Shown here: in pieces, positions 11,422-21,724 of the stretch
Layout: each line of letters begins with the position of its first letter
How positions within the stretch are numbered: the stretch's first letter is position 1
Source: Adiantum capillus-veneris
Lineage: Eukaryota; Streptophyta; Polypodiopsida; Polypodiales; Pteridaceae
Assembly (NCBI GenBank): GCA_014529385.2
Contig: CM043944.1
Location: forward strand, 67,705,895 to 67,769,894
Direction: 5' to 3'
DNA length: 64,000 bases
Made by a program: the position numbers and the translations under genes
The notes under the pieces: model-generated
Told to the model about the DNA's origin: nothing
The model's input: the letters and a program-made list of their open reading frames with translations, nothing else
The model's database searches: none

Positions 11422-12750
11422 CACTAGAATGGTAACAGGACACTTTTATGTCCTTGGACACTTTTGTGTTCTGTTAAGTGACCATTTTGCTTGAATTATT
11501 TGAAGAGCATGAAAATTAATTTCTAGGTGCTATATATCCACAAAGTTGCCTTATGAGCTGAAAAAAACTTAGCATTTTTTTTTCCAGTATCGATCTCACC
11601 ATTAACCTTACCTTGCACAACATTTTTGAACCTAAACTGTGTGAAAAAACGGGTCCTGTTTTTGGTTTTTTTTCAATTTTTGCCAACTATACCACTCTAA
11701 ACTTCATGTTTGTGAGGTTTAGATGGCTAGAGGTTAGGCCTTCATAGTTCTCAACATGTTTTGATTCCTGTAGGGAGAGCTAAGTGTTAAAATTGAAAGT
11801 TATGACCAATTTACAAGAATTGCATAATCCTGCTTTTTGGCCAAAATTAGCACTTTTATGATTTTTTTGGTAGCTTTCTTGATATCCAAATTCAATTTTG
11901 ATTGTGTAAGTTAATGTATAACATAAAGCTAATCTTCCTTGAGTTTTGGGGGACCTAATATGCTATATAGCATAATATATGATGATGGTTGAGTTTTTTG
12001 ATTGCTGAAGAATACGATACATTTTAGAGTAGCAAGTATAACTTTCTCAATATTGCTGGTTTCTTAGGCCAATTGTGTGTATTTTGTAGGTAGTGACCAT
12101 ATCTAATCATAGACTACAAACTTGGCTAGATATTGAGTAGTTTCTATGGCTTTCTAGAGGTCATAATGCTAAACCCAGTTTTTTCATGTTTGCTGTATTT
12201 AGCACTTTATCATTGCCCCAAGGTTCCAATTGTAAGAGATCCATTATCCTTTTGACCATGGCTCCTTTTGAATACAGAGGCCCAAAAGGAACTAAGAAAA
12301 CATGTATATAGTATCTGTATTGAGCGTGACTATAGAAACTTTGATGATAGGTCCGCAGAATGGCAAAAATGCAACGTTTTTGTACCTTTTTTTTTGCCCA
12401 AAAAAACATTAGTGAGGTAAAGGAAACCTTATGTTTTGGTCACCAACCCATTGAAGTTAACGGGGCATTTTATCTCATGTCCTACAAAAATCTCCACTCT
12501 TATTTATATGCAATCAACCGTAAGAAATTGCTGTTTTGGGCAAAATGCACTAGTCTATTAACTTTGGAGGCTTGTAGTGACCAAGGGATGAGAAAAATTA
12601 CAAGTTTCTCATTTTTTCCATATGTAGTAGTTATTGAACTATAAGCTCATGACAGGATTTTCAAAATGAGTGGATCTACTATGGTTTTGGAATTTTTTCC
12701 CAAAACCTTGAAAGGACACTTTTATGTCCTGTTAGGTTACCATTCTAGTG
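11422..12750. mobile_element. 1.33 kb non-autonomous terminal-inverted-repeat transposon inside Cop1 integrase
   Basis: The ends are perfect inverted repeats of 15 bp: CACTAGAATGGTAAC on the left and GTTACCATTCTAGTG on the right. They are flanked by TTAA on both sides (11418-11421 and 12751-12754). Removing the insert with one TTAA rejoins the integrase reading frame at a Glu-Phe-Asn-Ala-Phe stretch. Because TTAA is palindromic, a TA duplication with a 16-bp inverted repeat fits equally well, so the superfamily is open: Tc1/mariner-like, TTAA-specific, or atypical CACTA. A small hairpin, AGGACACTTTTATGTCCT, lies near each end. The interior is AT-rich with no transposase. Confidence 0.88.
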
Positions 12751-12751
12751 T

Positions 12752-13600
12752 TAATGCATTTTTGGCTAGTCGTGGGATAAAACACCAATGTACAGTGCCT
12801 TATATACCTCAGCAAAATGGTGTTGCTGAGAGAAAAAATAGGTCATTGACGGAAATGGCATGATGTATGGTCAAAAGTCAAGCTTTTCCGCATTCTTTTT
12901 GGCTTTAGGCCATCATGTGTGGCACTTATGTACTTAACAGGTGTCCTGCAAAAGCTTTGCAGTCTATTCATTACTCCATATGAAGCATGGCATGATAGAA
13001 AGCCTTCTATTGAGCACATGCGTGTTTTTGGCTATTTGGCACACCAGCACAACGCAAAAAATTGGATGGTAAGGCTGTCAAATGAATTTTTGTTGGTTAT
13101 AGTGCTAAAAGAAAAGGTTACAGGTTATATCATCTACAAACAAAGCGTATTCTGGTTTCACGGGACTTAGTGTTTGTGGAAGATTCCTTTCAACCCTTGT
13201 TGTCACGTACTAGAGACAATAGTGTAAGCTCACAAGACATTTATGACACTTTGTTGCCTCTTTTCAGTGGTGGAAATACGAATGTAATCTCCAATGAGGC
13301 AAATGTACAGCCTATGGGGGATTATGAAAATGTTATAGATCAGCCTATTACTGATGTAGATGTACATGATGTACTTGATGAGGAAAGGGCTGAAAATGAG
13401 CAGGCTAGAGGTATGCCAAAATGGCTCATGCACACTTTGCGTGACAGTAAATTGGATGCACCTTTGTCTAGTCGTACTCGTTCAGGGTCTTGCCATGCAT
13501 CTTGTGCATCAGAGTGTTATGCTTTGGCTGTGTCTAGCTTACATGATGTTGAGGGTCTCTATCTTTTGATAAAGCACAGAATTCAGAAAATTGGATGGCT
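12752..13600 (+). pseudogene. Cop1 integrase C-terminal part and linker
   Basis: Coding resumes after the inserted element with FLASRGIKHQCTVPY, then QQNGVAERKNR, which holds the third catalytic residue (Glu). MRVFGYLAHQ marks the integrase C-terminal domain. The linker to reverse transcriptase is acidic and includes LSSRTRSG. Frames change near 12863, 12919 and 13170, and a stop follows LTEMA. Confidence 0.88.
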
Positions 13601-14122
13601 GCCATGCAATTAGAATACGAAGCACTTATAGAAAATGACACATGGACTTTATGTGATTTGCCTCCTGGCAAAAAGGCCATTGGTACAAAGTGGGTTTACA
13701 AGTTGAAATTCAAGCCGGAAGGTAAGATTGATCGCCATAAGGCTTGACTTGTTGCAAAGGGTTATGCACAGTAAAAAGGCATAGATTATGAAGAGACTTT
13801 TGATCCCACTTGTCATATGACTACTGTGCGTTTTCTATGTGCATTGGCAACTCATTTTGGTTGGGATGTACATCAATCAAACATTGTTACTACTTGTTTG
13901 AATGGTGACATAATCGAGGAAGTTTATGTAACGCAACCTCGCGGTTTTGTCATAAAAGGACTAGAGGACAAAGTGTGCAGATGTAAGAAGGCTTTGTATG
14001 GGTTGAATCAATCTCCTCATGCTTGGTATGAGAAAGTTAACACTCATTTGGTTAAACGAGGATTTCATAACAGTCCAACAGAAAGCACATTGTATGTAAA
14101 GCGTGAGGGTGATAGAGTTTGA
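13575..14122 (+). pseudogene. Cop1 reverse transcriptase, N-terminal fragment
   Basis: Copia-type reverse transcriptase starts at NWMAAMQLEYEAL and continues through TWTLCDLPPGKKAIGTKWVYK, LVAKGYAQ and the region KKALYGLNQSPHAWYEK. TGA near 13745 replaces the Arg of the KARLVAKG motif (CGA to TGA). TAA near 13771 replaces a Gln. The homology ends at about 14122, before the YVDD catalytic motif. The rest of reverse transcriptase, RNase H and the 3' LTR are missing. Confidence 0.92.
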
Positions 14123-14283
14123 CTTTACCTCTCTCTACCAAAACGGGCGCATGGATAAATTTTTGCAAACAAACTCCAATGTTGGCGGAGGTTTGACAGT
14201 TAGAATGTCCTCTTCAATCTCTATCTACTATTGATATATAGCACGCCATGAGATTACTCATATTTTAGAAGATTCCTTTTTTG
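14123..14283. other. No feature recognised
   Basis: This short stretch lies between the Cop1 break and a dispersed repeat. I see no motif in it. Confidence 0.5.
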
Positions 14284-14812
14284 TCGTGTGCTAGCTACAC
14301 TAACCAAACAAGTGAAAGGGTCACGACGGATTTCAAAAACAATAACAAAGTGAGAAAATTGCTAGGTTAAATTAAGCTGGTATTAGTGTTTGGGAAAGGA
14401 TTGCCTCAGCTTAGTCTTGAGCCGATTGAAAATTGAGACTAGCTAGGATTTTCTACTTTTCTTCTTTGTGAGGAGAAAACTCGACCAACAGCCGCTTAAT
14501 AAAAGAAACTTTCTCGAACATTAACACTGACTAGAATCAAGATTTACAATCCAAGAAATGTAAATCCATGTGAAGTGAGATGAAAAGTGAAATAAAAAGA
14601 ACTAATTAACATGTCTGTGTATGTGTATATAGAAATTAATAGCATTATGCAAGGTGAAGCTTCACTTTAGCATTCTAAAGCAGTACAATGCAAAAAAAAA
14701 CATACATGTGTGTGTGTAAAATTTACTAAAATTATACAAGGTGAAGCTTCACTTTAGCATTATAAAACAATAGAATGCAAGAAAAGTAAAGACATGTTAG
14801 GAATTCCGGCTC
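14284..14812 (+). repeat. Dispersed repeat J, copy 1
   Basis: The stretch is the reverse complement of 50864-51396, with high similarity throughout. It contains two copies of AGGTGAAGCTTCACTTTAGC (about 14651 and 14741), each built around the palindrome GTGAAGCTTCAC, separated by a TG-rich tract. There is no ORF. It could be an LTR or a non-coding transposon piece; the class is unknown. Confidence 0.85.
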
Positions 14813-14818
14813 CCCCCC

Positions 14819-14917
14819 TCGCCACATGGCGGCATGTGCTTGCTCCAGCCAGTGTGGCCTGCAAACCCGGCAACGCAGTTCCTGAGAGAGAGAAAGAGAG
14901 ATACACTGTGATGGCGG
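14819..14917. repeat. Flank repeat at the left side of GP1
   Basis: About 95 bp here, including GTGTGGCCTGCAAACCCGGC and GATACACTGTG, is matched at 30493-30575 on the other side of the GP1 element. GP1 therefore sits between two copies of this sequence, not between a clean short target duplication. Confidence 0.8.
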
Positions 14918-16038
14918 TGTGAGCGGGATGGAAACACATAGAACGCCTCTATAATGACCCAACACACACTCTTGGAAGGATATATATACACACACTATGG
15001 GGCACCACTCGGCTTACACAACACACCTGGCCGAGACAGGGAACACACCGATGGAGTGAAAGGAGAGAGACTATGCACTTTACCACTCCACACAGACAAA
15101 AAGTAAAAATAAAAAAAAATCAGCTCAAAAGAAGAGAAATTATGATATGCAGATACAAATGAGCTTGGGCCAACAGTAATGGGGCAAATAGCTCACACAA
15201 TATGGGTAAAATATGCCAAATATAATCACAAACTGGAGCAGAAGCTTAGCTCATAGGAGAAACTTACACAGCCAAAAAAGCAAAAAAATAGTGAGTAATT
15301 TGGCAAAAAAATAGTGGACAGTGCCATCGCGTCCGGGACGGCCCAAAACCCCAGTCTACAATGTCAAAGTGCTCAAATCCGACCTCGGATGAGCAGTTTA
15401 CGGCCAAAACAGGCTCCAAAAACAACACAGTTGCAACTGTTCCTCCTCTTCTCTCCACTCTTTTTCTGTTCTTCTCTCTGTTTTTTCAGTTCCCACACTT
15501 AGCTTTATTACTTGGGCACCCTTGGCCTTTTAGATGACCTCAAACGGACCCCGAACAGGCCAAAAACCGACCTCGCAGTGCATAGTTGTCACCCTGTTGC
15601 ATCCATCCGCACACCTGGCACTCAACTTTTCCCAATAATGCATCCCACCACCACGTGAAGTGGCCCCAAAAGATGGTCCTCATGATGAAATTTCTACATA
15701 ATTATCACAAGGAAACATCCATGTTGTGTCCGTACTCATCCACGTGCAAATATTGACCCCATTCGGCCTCCTGATGCCGTCTGACGCACCTGCTTATCTC
15801 ATATCGTCGGCCCGCGGATAGATTCCTTGAGAAGTTTTATGTGCTACCAACTCCTCATTATTATAGAAAAAACACACTAGTACTGGTAATAGTGAAAATG
15901 GATGCACTATGTACATGATGTCCTACCTGTACACACGTGGGCCCCACATAACCACTTTGCTCTCGAAAATGGGCAATCCTTTATTTGATGCACCATGCGT
16001 AAATATGCGTAATCCCTTGCTCCAAAAAACTCCTGACA
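14918..16038 (-). mobile_element. GP1 3' LTR
   Basis: This is a 1121-bp direct repeat of 29367-30492. On the minus strand it starts TGTCAG and ends CCGCTCACA. It holds a 62-codon open frame (15314-15502 on plus) that is identical in both LTRs, but I take that as LTR sequence and not a gene. The purine-rich GGGGATGGGAAAA directly upstream on the minus strand (about 16039-16058) is the polypurine tract, which makes this copy the 3' LTR. Confidence 0.9.
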
Positions 16039-16058
16039 TAATTTTCCCATCCCCTAGC

Positions 16059-16637
16059 CTGCTAGATCATTCATGATTAGCAACAGCAACACTAGTAGAT
16101 GCTCATACCACCTGGATCCCACAAAAAAACACTTAGCTTCCACCTGGTTCCCAAGGAAAACCTGTAGAGATGCCATATATCAACTTTGCACCAAGAAAAC
16201 TATCAATTACTTTGATATAGACATGCATATGCCAATATATCTCCTTCTCCATAGCTAAGAGGTCTCCACTGATCATTTGTGTCATCAATTCCTGCTTCTT
16301 CGACAATTCACCCTTGGTTTGCATCAGCCCTTCAATCACTTCATAAGGCCCTTCACTTTCATCTTCAACCTCATTTGCAAATGCAACTAAACCAAACTCT
16401 TGGATTTATTTATCAATCAAAAGAAATGCAACATCAGCATCCTCATCACTGCTGGTAGTACTATCAACTGTCCTCATCTGTCATCGTAGAATAGTCTTCA
16501 TCAGTAGACTCATGCTCATCTCCATAAAGCTCCTCCAATCATTTCCTTGTGTCCATATTATATAGCTTGTTCGCACCTGTCTTTCCATAGAGTCTAATCG
16601 TACCACATCTCCAATCTTGAACAGCTCCCACTGCACG
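16059..16637 (-). pseudogene. GP1 region after protease, degenerate
   Basis: Downstream of protease the minus strand encodes an acidic, Ser/Thr/Asp-rich stretch with stops. It resembles in composition and position the Tat2 segment at 53028-53285. A short frame (16133-16339) follows, then the polypurine tract. No reverse transcriptase, RNase H or integrase motif exists between protease and the 3' LTR. Confidence 0.6.
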
Positions 16638-17325
16638 TCACCATGGTCTGCCCAATATAATAGGATATTCTCCCAACCCTCCTGGCATCACATGAAAATC
16701 AACCACTGCCTTTACATCATATGCCTCCACTTCAAAGCTCTTTACAACACCCAAACATTTTACTTTTTGATGGTTGGCCAATCTGATCCGAAACCCTGAT
16801 AGCCCAGTCACTGTAAGACCCATCTTCTCAACGCATGAGTGTGTTATCACACATATTTGGGCCCCGCCATCAACATAGCCTTGTCCCAGATTTTTCCTTT
16901 TATGCCACACATATACTATTGGACAACTGTCTGGTAGCTCATCCATCGCCAACACCTTCACTGAACCTCTATCTGGTTCTTTCTCCATTGGGTTAACCAT
17001 CCTCTTCCACTGTCGCTTTAGCTTAGGCACCATATCTATAAGCTGCCCCAAAAGTAGCATCAGCTTTCCTGCTTGTCAGATCCTCCTTCAAGTCATAGCT
17101 TAATTGCCCATCCCCTCTAAGTGGAAAATCTGAAAGATGAAACTTGCGACGAGCCCTCCTTTTCTTCTTGGCCTTGACATCCTCGCCTTCATGGCTCTTT
17201 CCCTTCTTCTTACTAGGACCTGTGGCACTTCTTCCTTCCTTGTCCTCTGTGGTCCTCTTCCCAATAGGCATCACTAATGTATCCTCTAGCTTTGATGCCT
17301 TCTCCAAGGTGACTACACTTAGCAC
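16638..17325 (-). pseudogene. GP1 aspartic protease region
   Basis: Minus-strand frames 17023-17325 and 16638-17060 overlap and together carry a Lys-rich linker (KKKGKSHEGEDVKAKKKRR) and the protease. The active-site motif is YVDGGAQICVIT, where DGG replaces the usual D-T/S-G. The flap-side motif IILGRPW ends the domain. The frame change in the 17023-17060 overlap breaks the protein. The same DGGAQICV signature occurs in Tat2 protease, so GP1 and the Tat elements are related in this part. Confidence 0.82.
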
Positions 17326-17346
17326 TTTTGTCTTTCCCTTTTCCTC

Positions 17347-18275
17347 CTAGGTTAATCCACTAGTTCCTTCTTCTCCCTTATTTTCAATGACATAATCATT
17401 CGACCTAGTTAGCACCTGTCTTGGCAATGGATACATGTCTCCCCCCATCCTTGGTGGCTTATCAATTTGCGGGCTGATGTGGCCCAACTCTCCGCAATTA
17501 TAACATGTGGGCGTCTGCGTCCAAAACCTACCATTGCTTTGTTCAACACCATTCCTAGTTCTTTCTTCACCTCCTCGCTGATTTGCAAACCTCCCTCGAC
17601 CTTGATTATTTCCTACTTTCCCTAGCATGTTTAGGCTGGGATTCTTCATTAAATCTACCACTTGCCTCATGTATTGCCTTAACCCATCATCTTGCACTGC
17701 TGTGGTGACCACTGTTGGCATAACCTGAGGAGTAACAGCAATCACTGGTTCATGATGAACCCCTGGTATGCGACCTTGCAAAGAATCCATAGGCTGAAAT
17801 TCAAATCTCATGGACAAAGACTCTACTCCTAGCTGGCTCATTTTCCTCAGCTTCAACTCTTTGTTCCTTGCTACCTCTAGTGCATCTTCATATGTCCTAG
17901 GCTTCTTTAGCTCCACTCTCCAACGTATATTCTCCCAAAGACCATCCAAGAACCTGTCCTTCTTCATCATGTCAGGCGGGGATACTTGCGGTGCTAAGGC
18001 CTTGCACATCCTCTCCCATGCCAATGAAAACTTACGTATGTACGCATCTACTGGCTCACCTTCCTTCTTCACTAAAGCCTATACTTCTTGCCACACTTTG
18101 TTAGGATCTTCTATCTTCACAAACTCCACTTCCAACCCATGCCATAGATTGTACCAACTCCACCTTACAGGTGGATCAGGCGCACGCAGGTCCTCTGTAA
18201 ATGCTTTGGACCAAACTCATGCATCACTCTTCAAACAGATTTAGAGAAGACGTAATATCTGGGCTGGGTCATGGA
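17347..18275 (-). pseudogene. GP1 gag, C-terminal part (duplication unit 1)
   Basis: The minus-strand ORF at 17347-18072 reads gag: VDAYIRKFSLAWERMCKAL, WENIRWRVEL, then a basic region and the zinc knuckle CYNCGELGHISP, whose last ligand is not the expected Cys. The part 17637-18275 is repeated in tandem at 18276-18551 plus 27870-28245. This copy is thus the second half of a gag that has an internal duplication of about 640 bp. Confidence 0.85.
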
Positions 18276-18551
18276 TCTGAGATTCTTCATTAAATCTACC
18301 ACTTGCCTCATGTCTTGCCTGAACCCATCACCTTGCACTGCTGTGGTGACCACTGCTGGCATAACTTGAGGAGTAACAACAACCACTGGTTCATGATGAG
18401 CCCCTGGCATGCGACCTTGCGAAGAATCCATAGGCTGAAATTTAGATCTCATGGGCAAAGACTCTACTCCTAGCTGGCTCATTTTCCTCAGCTTCCACTC
18501 TTTGTTCCTTGCTACCTCTAGTGCATCTTCATATGTCCTAAGCTTCTTTAG
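18276..18551 (-). pseudogene. GP1 gag duplication unit 2, part left of Chr1
   Basis: This stretch repeats 17637-17910 with scattered substitutions, including LGVESLPMR for LGVESLSMR. It ends at CTTCTTTAG, where Chr1 is inserted. The remainder of the unit continues at 27870. The two units differ enough that the duplication is not very recent. Confidence 0.85.
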
Positions 18552-19537
18552 TGTCACAGGAACAGAATAATAGAGATAGGCAGCAAAAGATAGAGAAAGA
18601 GATCTTTGTATTGATGGATTTTTGTAGAGTTTTGATACAACAGAGGAGCAATAAAATATATGGGCGTACTCTATTGTACGGAGCTCGAACCTCCCAACCA
18701 CCCCCAAGCTTCAGTCAGCTTGCATGCACCGTCTCACTTGCACTCGCACTCTCACTCACACTCACACTCGCACTCGCAGAAGAGGAGATCTGTGAATGAT
18801 CCCCAAACGCACCATTCGTCATGCTTTTATGCTTCTTTTCCTCAAAAAGCGTGCAACTTCTCAAAACAGTGGCTTTTTAGGCGTTCAGCCAACTCGATTT
18901 TTCGCACCAAGTATACCTTCATAATCTCAATTGCAATAGTCTACCATGAAGAAACAAATCCACTGCTTGGTTGATAGCAGGGAGAGTTGTATGTTGTTGT
19001 ATGTCTGCCTATCCCTGTGTATACTACATTGCTGTTGCCTTCTATTTGTTTTCATCCTAACGTTTACAAACGAACTCAGAACGAAGCAATCCAGGTACTC
19101 AAAACGACGGGAATAGGTCCGGTCTACAAAGCATCGTGGACAGAATTGCGAAAACTGTCTCTCTTTGGCTAAAAACGTAACTTTTAGGTCGCGACTGTTA
19201 AAACCTCTAGTTTTGGGTTTCCACTACTTTTTCAACTTATTTTAAGCCTACCCATGCAATTTAAGCTAAAACACATAAATATAAAATACTGATATTAATA
19301 AAAATCTCAATTTTACTCTTCATAGACAGACTATCTGTTATTCATTAATCTTTATCAAATACGTCTTTAGTGTATTATTTAGAAAAAGAATATTTGTTCT
19401 CTCTTAATATCTCAAACTCATTCATATAAGCTCTATTTAATAGACTATTCAACAATCTTCCAAATCGTGCTCAACAAAAGATATGTCCTACTCCATTCTT
19501 TTTGACTTTTAGAACTTCAAACATTAGTCCTATTACA
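18552..19537 (-). mobile_element. Chr1 3' LTR
   Basis: The LTR (986 bp) starts TGTCACAGGAAC and ends CCTATTACA on plus. It matches 26908-27869 in the same orientation. The flanks are TTTAG at 18547-18551 and TTTAG at 27870-27874, an exact 5-bp target duplication. On the minus strand AAGGGGAGAA directly precedes the LTR, the expected polypurine tract. A CACTCG-type hexamer array lies at about 18735-18778. Confidence 0.95.
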
Positions 19538-20480
19538 TTCTCCCCTTATCAAATTAACTATGTCCTCATAGTTGGAAAGAGAGGAAAATTCTCTTTGCAA
19601 AACACAAAGATCAACCCATGATGCACCCTCTACTAGATAGTTCTGCCACTTAATCAAAACTTCCACAATGTCTCTATTTCTTAGATGTTTAACACGCCTA
19701 TCTAGCACTAAGTCTGGTTCTACAGTCAATGTTCTGTCATCTTTCAACTTAGAGTTGTCTTGAAAAGCATGATGCACATTAGGAACATACTTTTTCAATA
19801 AACTCACATGAAATACATGATGCACTTTAACATGAGAAGGCAATTCCAATTTGTAAGCTAATGAAGCAATGCGCTTCAAAATTTTAAACGGCCCAGCAAA
19901 TCATGGAGACAATCTTCTATCCTTTCCAAGAATCAAATGAGACTTCTTAGGAATAACCTTTAAGAAACTGTCATAATACAATTTATGTCTCTTTTGAGTT
20001 TCTCTAATATTCCCCCTGATTTTGGCGAACTCGCTATCCATTTTTTCAAGCATCTCACGTGACAATTCTACCTTATTCCTCGAGTTAAGGAAATTAATAG
20101 GTGTGGGAAAGGTGTATCCATACATTGCCTCAAACAGAGTCATCCTAATAGATGTATGATATGAACTGTTATATGCAAATTCAACCAAAGGCAGATATTC
20201 ATTCCAATTAGATTGATTTTCATTGACATACATTCGTAACATATCTTCTAAAATACGATTCACTCTCTCCGTTTCCCCATCTGTTTGAGGATGGAAAGCA
20301 GTAGACATGCGTAACTGGGTACCTATAGAGTCAAAAGTTGCTCTCCAGAAATGAGAAGTGAACTTAGAATCTCTGTCAGACACTATACTCTTAGGCATGC
20401 CATACATACGAAATATCTCTTTCACAAACAAGTATGCAACGGTCAATGCAGTATCAGTTATTTTTACAGGAAGAGGAAAG
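19538..20480 (-). pseudogene. Chr1 integrase C-terminal half with chromodomain
   Basis: Minus-strand frames 19901-20557 and 19517-19879 encode the second half of a gypsy integrase: VKITDTALTV, GMPKSIVSDRDSKF (catalytic Asp), TAFHPQTDGETERVNR (catalytic Glu), SHLILGKDRRLSP, FAGPFKIL, LPSHVKVHHVFHVSLLKKY, then a chromodomain around VLIKWQNYLVEGASWVDL. A TGA follows RLSP, where the family has a sense codon. The same TGA is present in Chr2. Homology to the family stops near 20480, the right edge of what remains of the middle of Chr1. Confidence 0.92.
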
Positions 20481-20548
20481 AAAGAGATTCTAAATCTATT
20501 TTTGGCAATGGAATTGATAAGGTGACTTAGATAAGAGTGTGAGACGTG
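20481..20548. other. Filler DNA at the Chr1/Chr2 junction
   Basis: These 68 or so bases match neither integrase nor LTR. They sit between minus-oriented Chr1 and plus-oriented Chr2 and may be repair filler. Confidence 0.55.
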
Positions 20549-20690
20549 AAGGTTCAAGCTCCGTACAACGGAGTGCGTCCATATATTTTATTGCTCCTCT
20601 ATTGTATCAAAACTCTACAAAAATCCATCAATACAAAGATCTCTTTCTCTACCTTTTGCTGTCAATCTTTGTTATTCCGTCCCTATGACA
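20549..20690 (+). mobile_element. Chr2 5' LTR, last 140 bp only
   Basis: This is the reverse complement of the first 140 bp or so of the Chr1 LTRs, ending CCCTATGACA. It is followed by the primer site. The rest of the LTR is missing on the left. Confidence 0.9.
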
Positions 20691-20692
20691 AT

Positions 20693-20704
20693 TGGTATCA
20701 GAGC
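20693..20704 (+). other. Chr2 primer-binding site
   Basis: TGGTATCAGAGC follows the LTR end after two bases, as in the related Chr1 element. Confidence 0.93.
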
Positions 20705-20722
20705 AAGCGGTTGATTCTGGAC

Positions 20723-21300
20723 ATGAAAGGATACGAGAGGAGGATGAAGGAGCAAGAAGACCTGATTCGGCGACTACGAGAAGATCTGGAACAAGAAAAT
20801 CGGGAGCGTGTTGAGGCTCTGCGGGGCAAAGCAGCACGAGAGCCTGATATCTATGTGGACCTTGATGGCAAACATGAAGGCGAAAACCATGCTATTCCAC
20901 CAGGAAACAATAATCGTCGTGGCGGCGCTGGGGCACCTGGCGGTGATGATAGTGGTGATGGTGTGAAGGTGGTGGTGGACATAGAGATCGTCAACGCGAA
21001 AAAGAAATGATGACGATATGGGAGAAGTGACAACCAAAGCATTCTTAACGAAGGCTAAGCTTAAAAAGTTTTCTTGCATAAGAAAGATATGCGAAGATTT
21101 AGAAGCGTGGATTGCAAAACTCAAAGATTTGGATTATACTTTCAATATCGAGAACACGATCACCAGACTTTCGAATGCTCGAGCAAGGTGACCGATAAGA
21201 CAATACCTACCAAGATGGCTCAATTGGAGACTTTTGGCGATGCGTACGATAAAGGTAAGTCATCTACCCATTCTTTGTGATGTTTTATGTCTTTGATACG
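20723..21300 (+). pseudogene. Chr2 gag, degenerate and shortened
   Basis: Gag opens MKGYERRMKEQEDLIRRLR, a charged helical start, and continues through RGKAAREPDIYVDL and a Gly/Asp-rich region to a stop at 21008-21010. Another frame then carries KAFLTKAKLKKF-like sequence and later frames a short CX-type remnant. No complete zinc knuckle remains. The first 105 codons or so are also present in Chr1 gag (24875-25199). Confidence 0.8.
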
Positions 21301-21370
21301 TCCTTTGAAATCTTCTGTGATTGAATGTATGCGTAAAAATTGAGATATAAATTTAAATTTCTTAATTAAT

Positions 21371-21720
21371 TTGGATAGTATTCATTGCTTCTTATCATCT
21401 AAATTGATTGAGAAATTAAACTTGAAATTAAATCGAGAAGTTAAAAGACTTCTTGATTTAACCAGTGGTAATAATAGTTTCACGAAAGAGTTAGTAGAAT
21501 TTTTTTTTTCTTTGAAGAGTCGGAAGCATAAAGATGATTTCTATATCATAAACATTGATATGCATGATGTTAGCATTGGTGTCAATTAGATGATTGAAAA
21601 TCATGTTTTGATTGATTGTTAAGAAAGAAAAATATATCTTTAATCATTTGAGACGTTTCTTGTGTTTGCTAATGAGATTAGAGAAGAATATGGGGAGAAA
21701 CAGAAAGAGACCAATCCATA
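21371..21720 (+). pseudogene. Chr2 protease remnant
   Basis: The frame reads LDSIHCFLSSKLIEKLNL, matching the retropepsin start in which DSG-A-T-H precedes F-L-S. The Gly of the active site is Ile here. The remainder is diverged and includes stops. Confidence 0.7.
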
Positions 21721-21724
21721 ATTT

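Noticed and set aside
11422-12750. Intron within Cop1 integrase
   Set aside because: No GT-AG borders at the frame joint; perfect inverted ends and duplicated TTAA fit a transposon.
15314-15502. 62-codon ORF identical at 29750-29938
   Set aside because: Identity is explained by the two GP1 LTRs being nearly identical throughout; it does not show protein conservation.
20546-21010. A 154-codon fusion ORF starting in LTR sequence
   Set aside because: The first 59 codons are LTR and primer site; true gag begins at the ATG at 20723.
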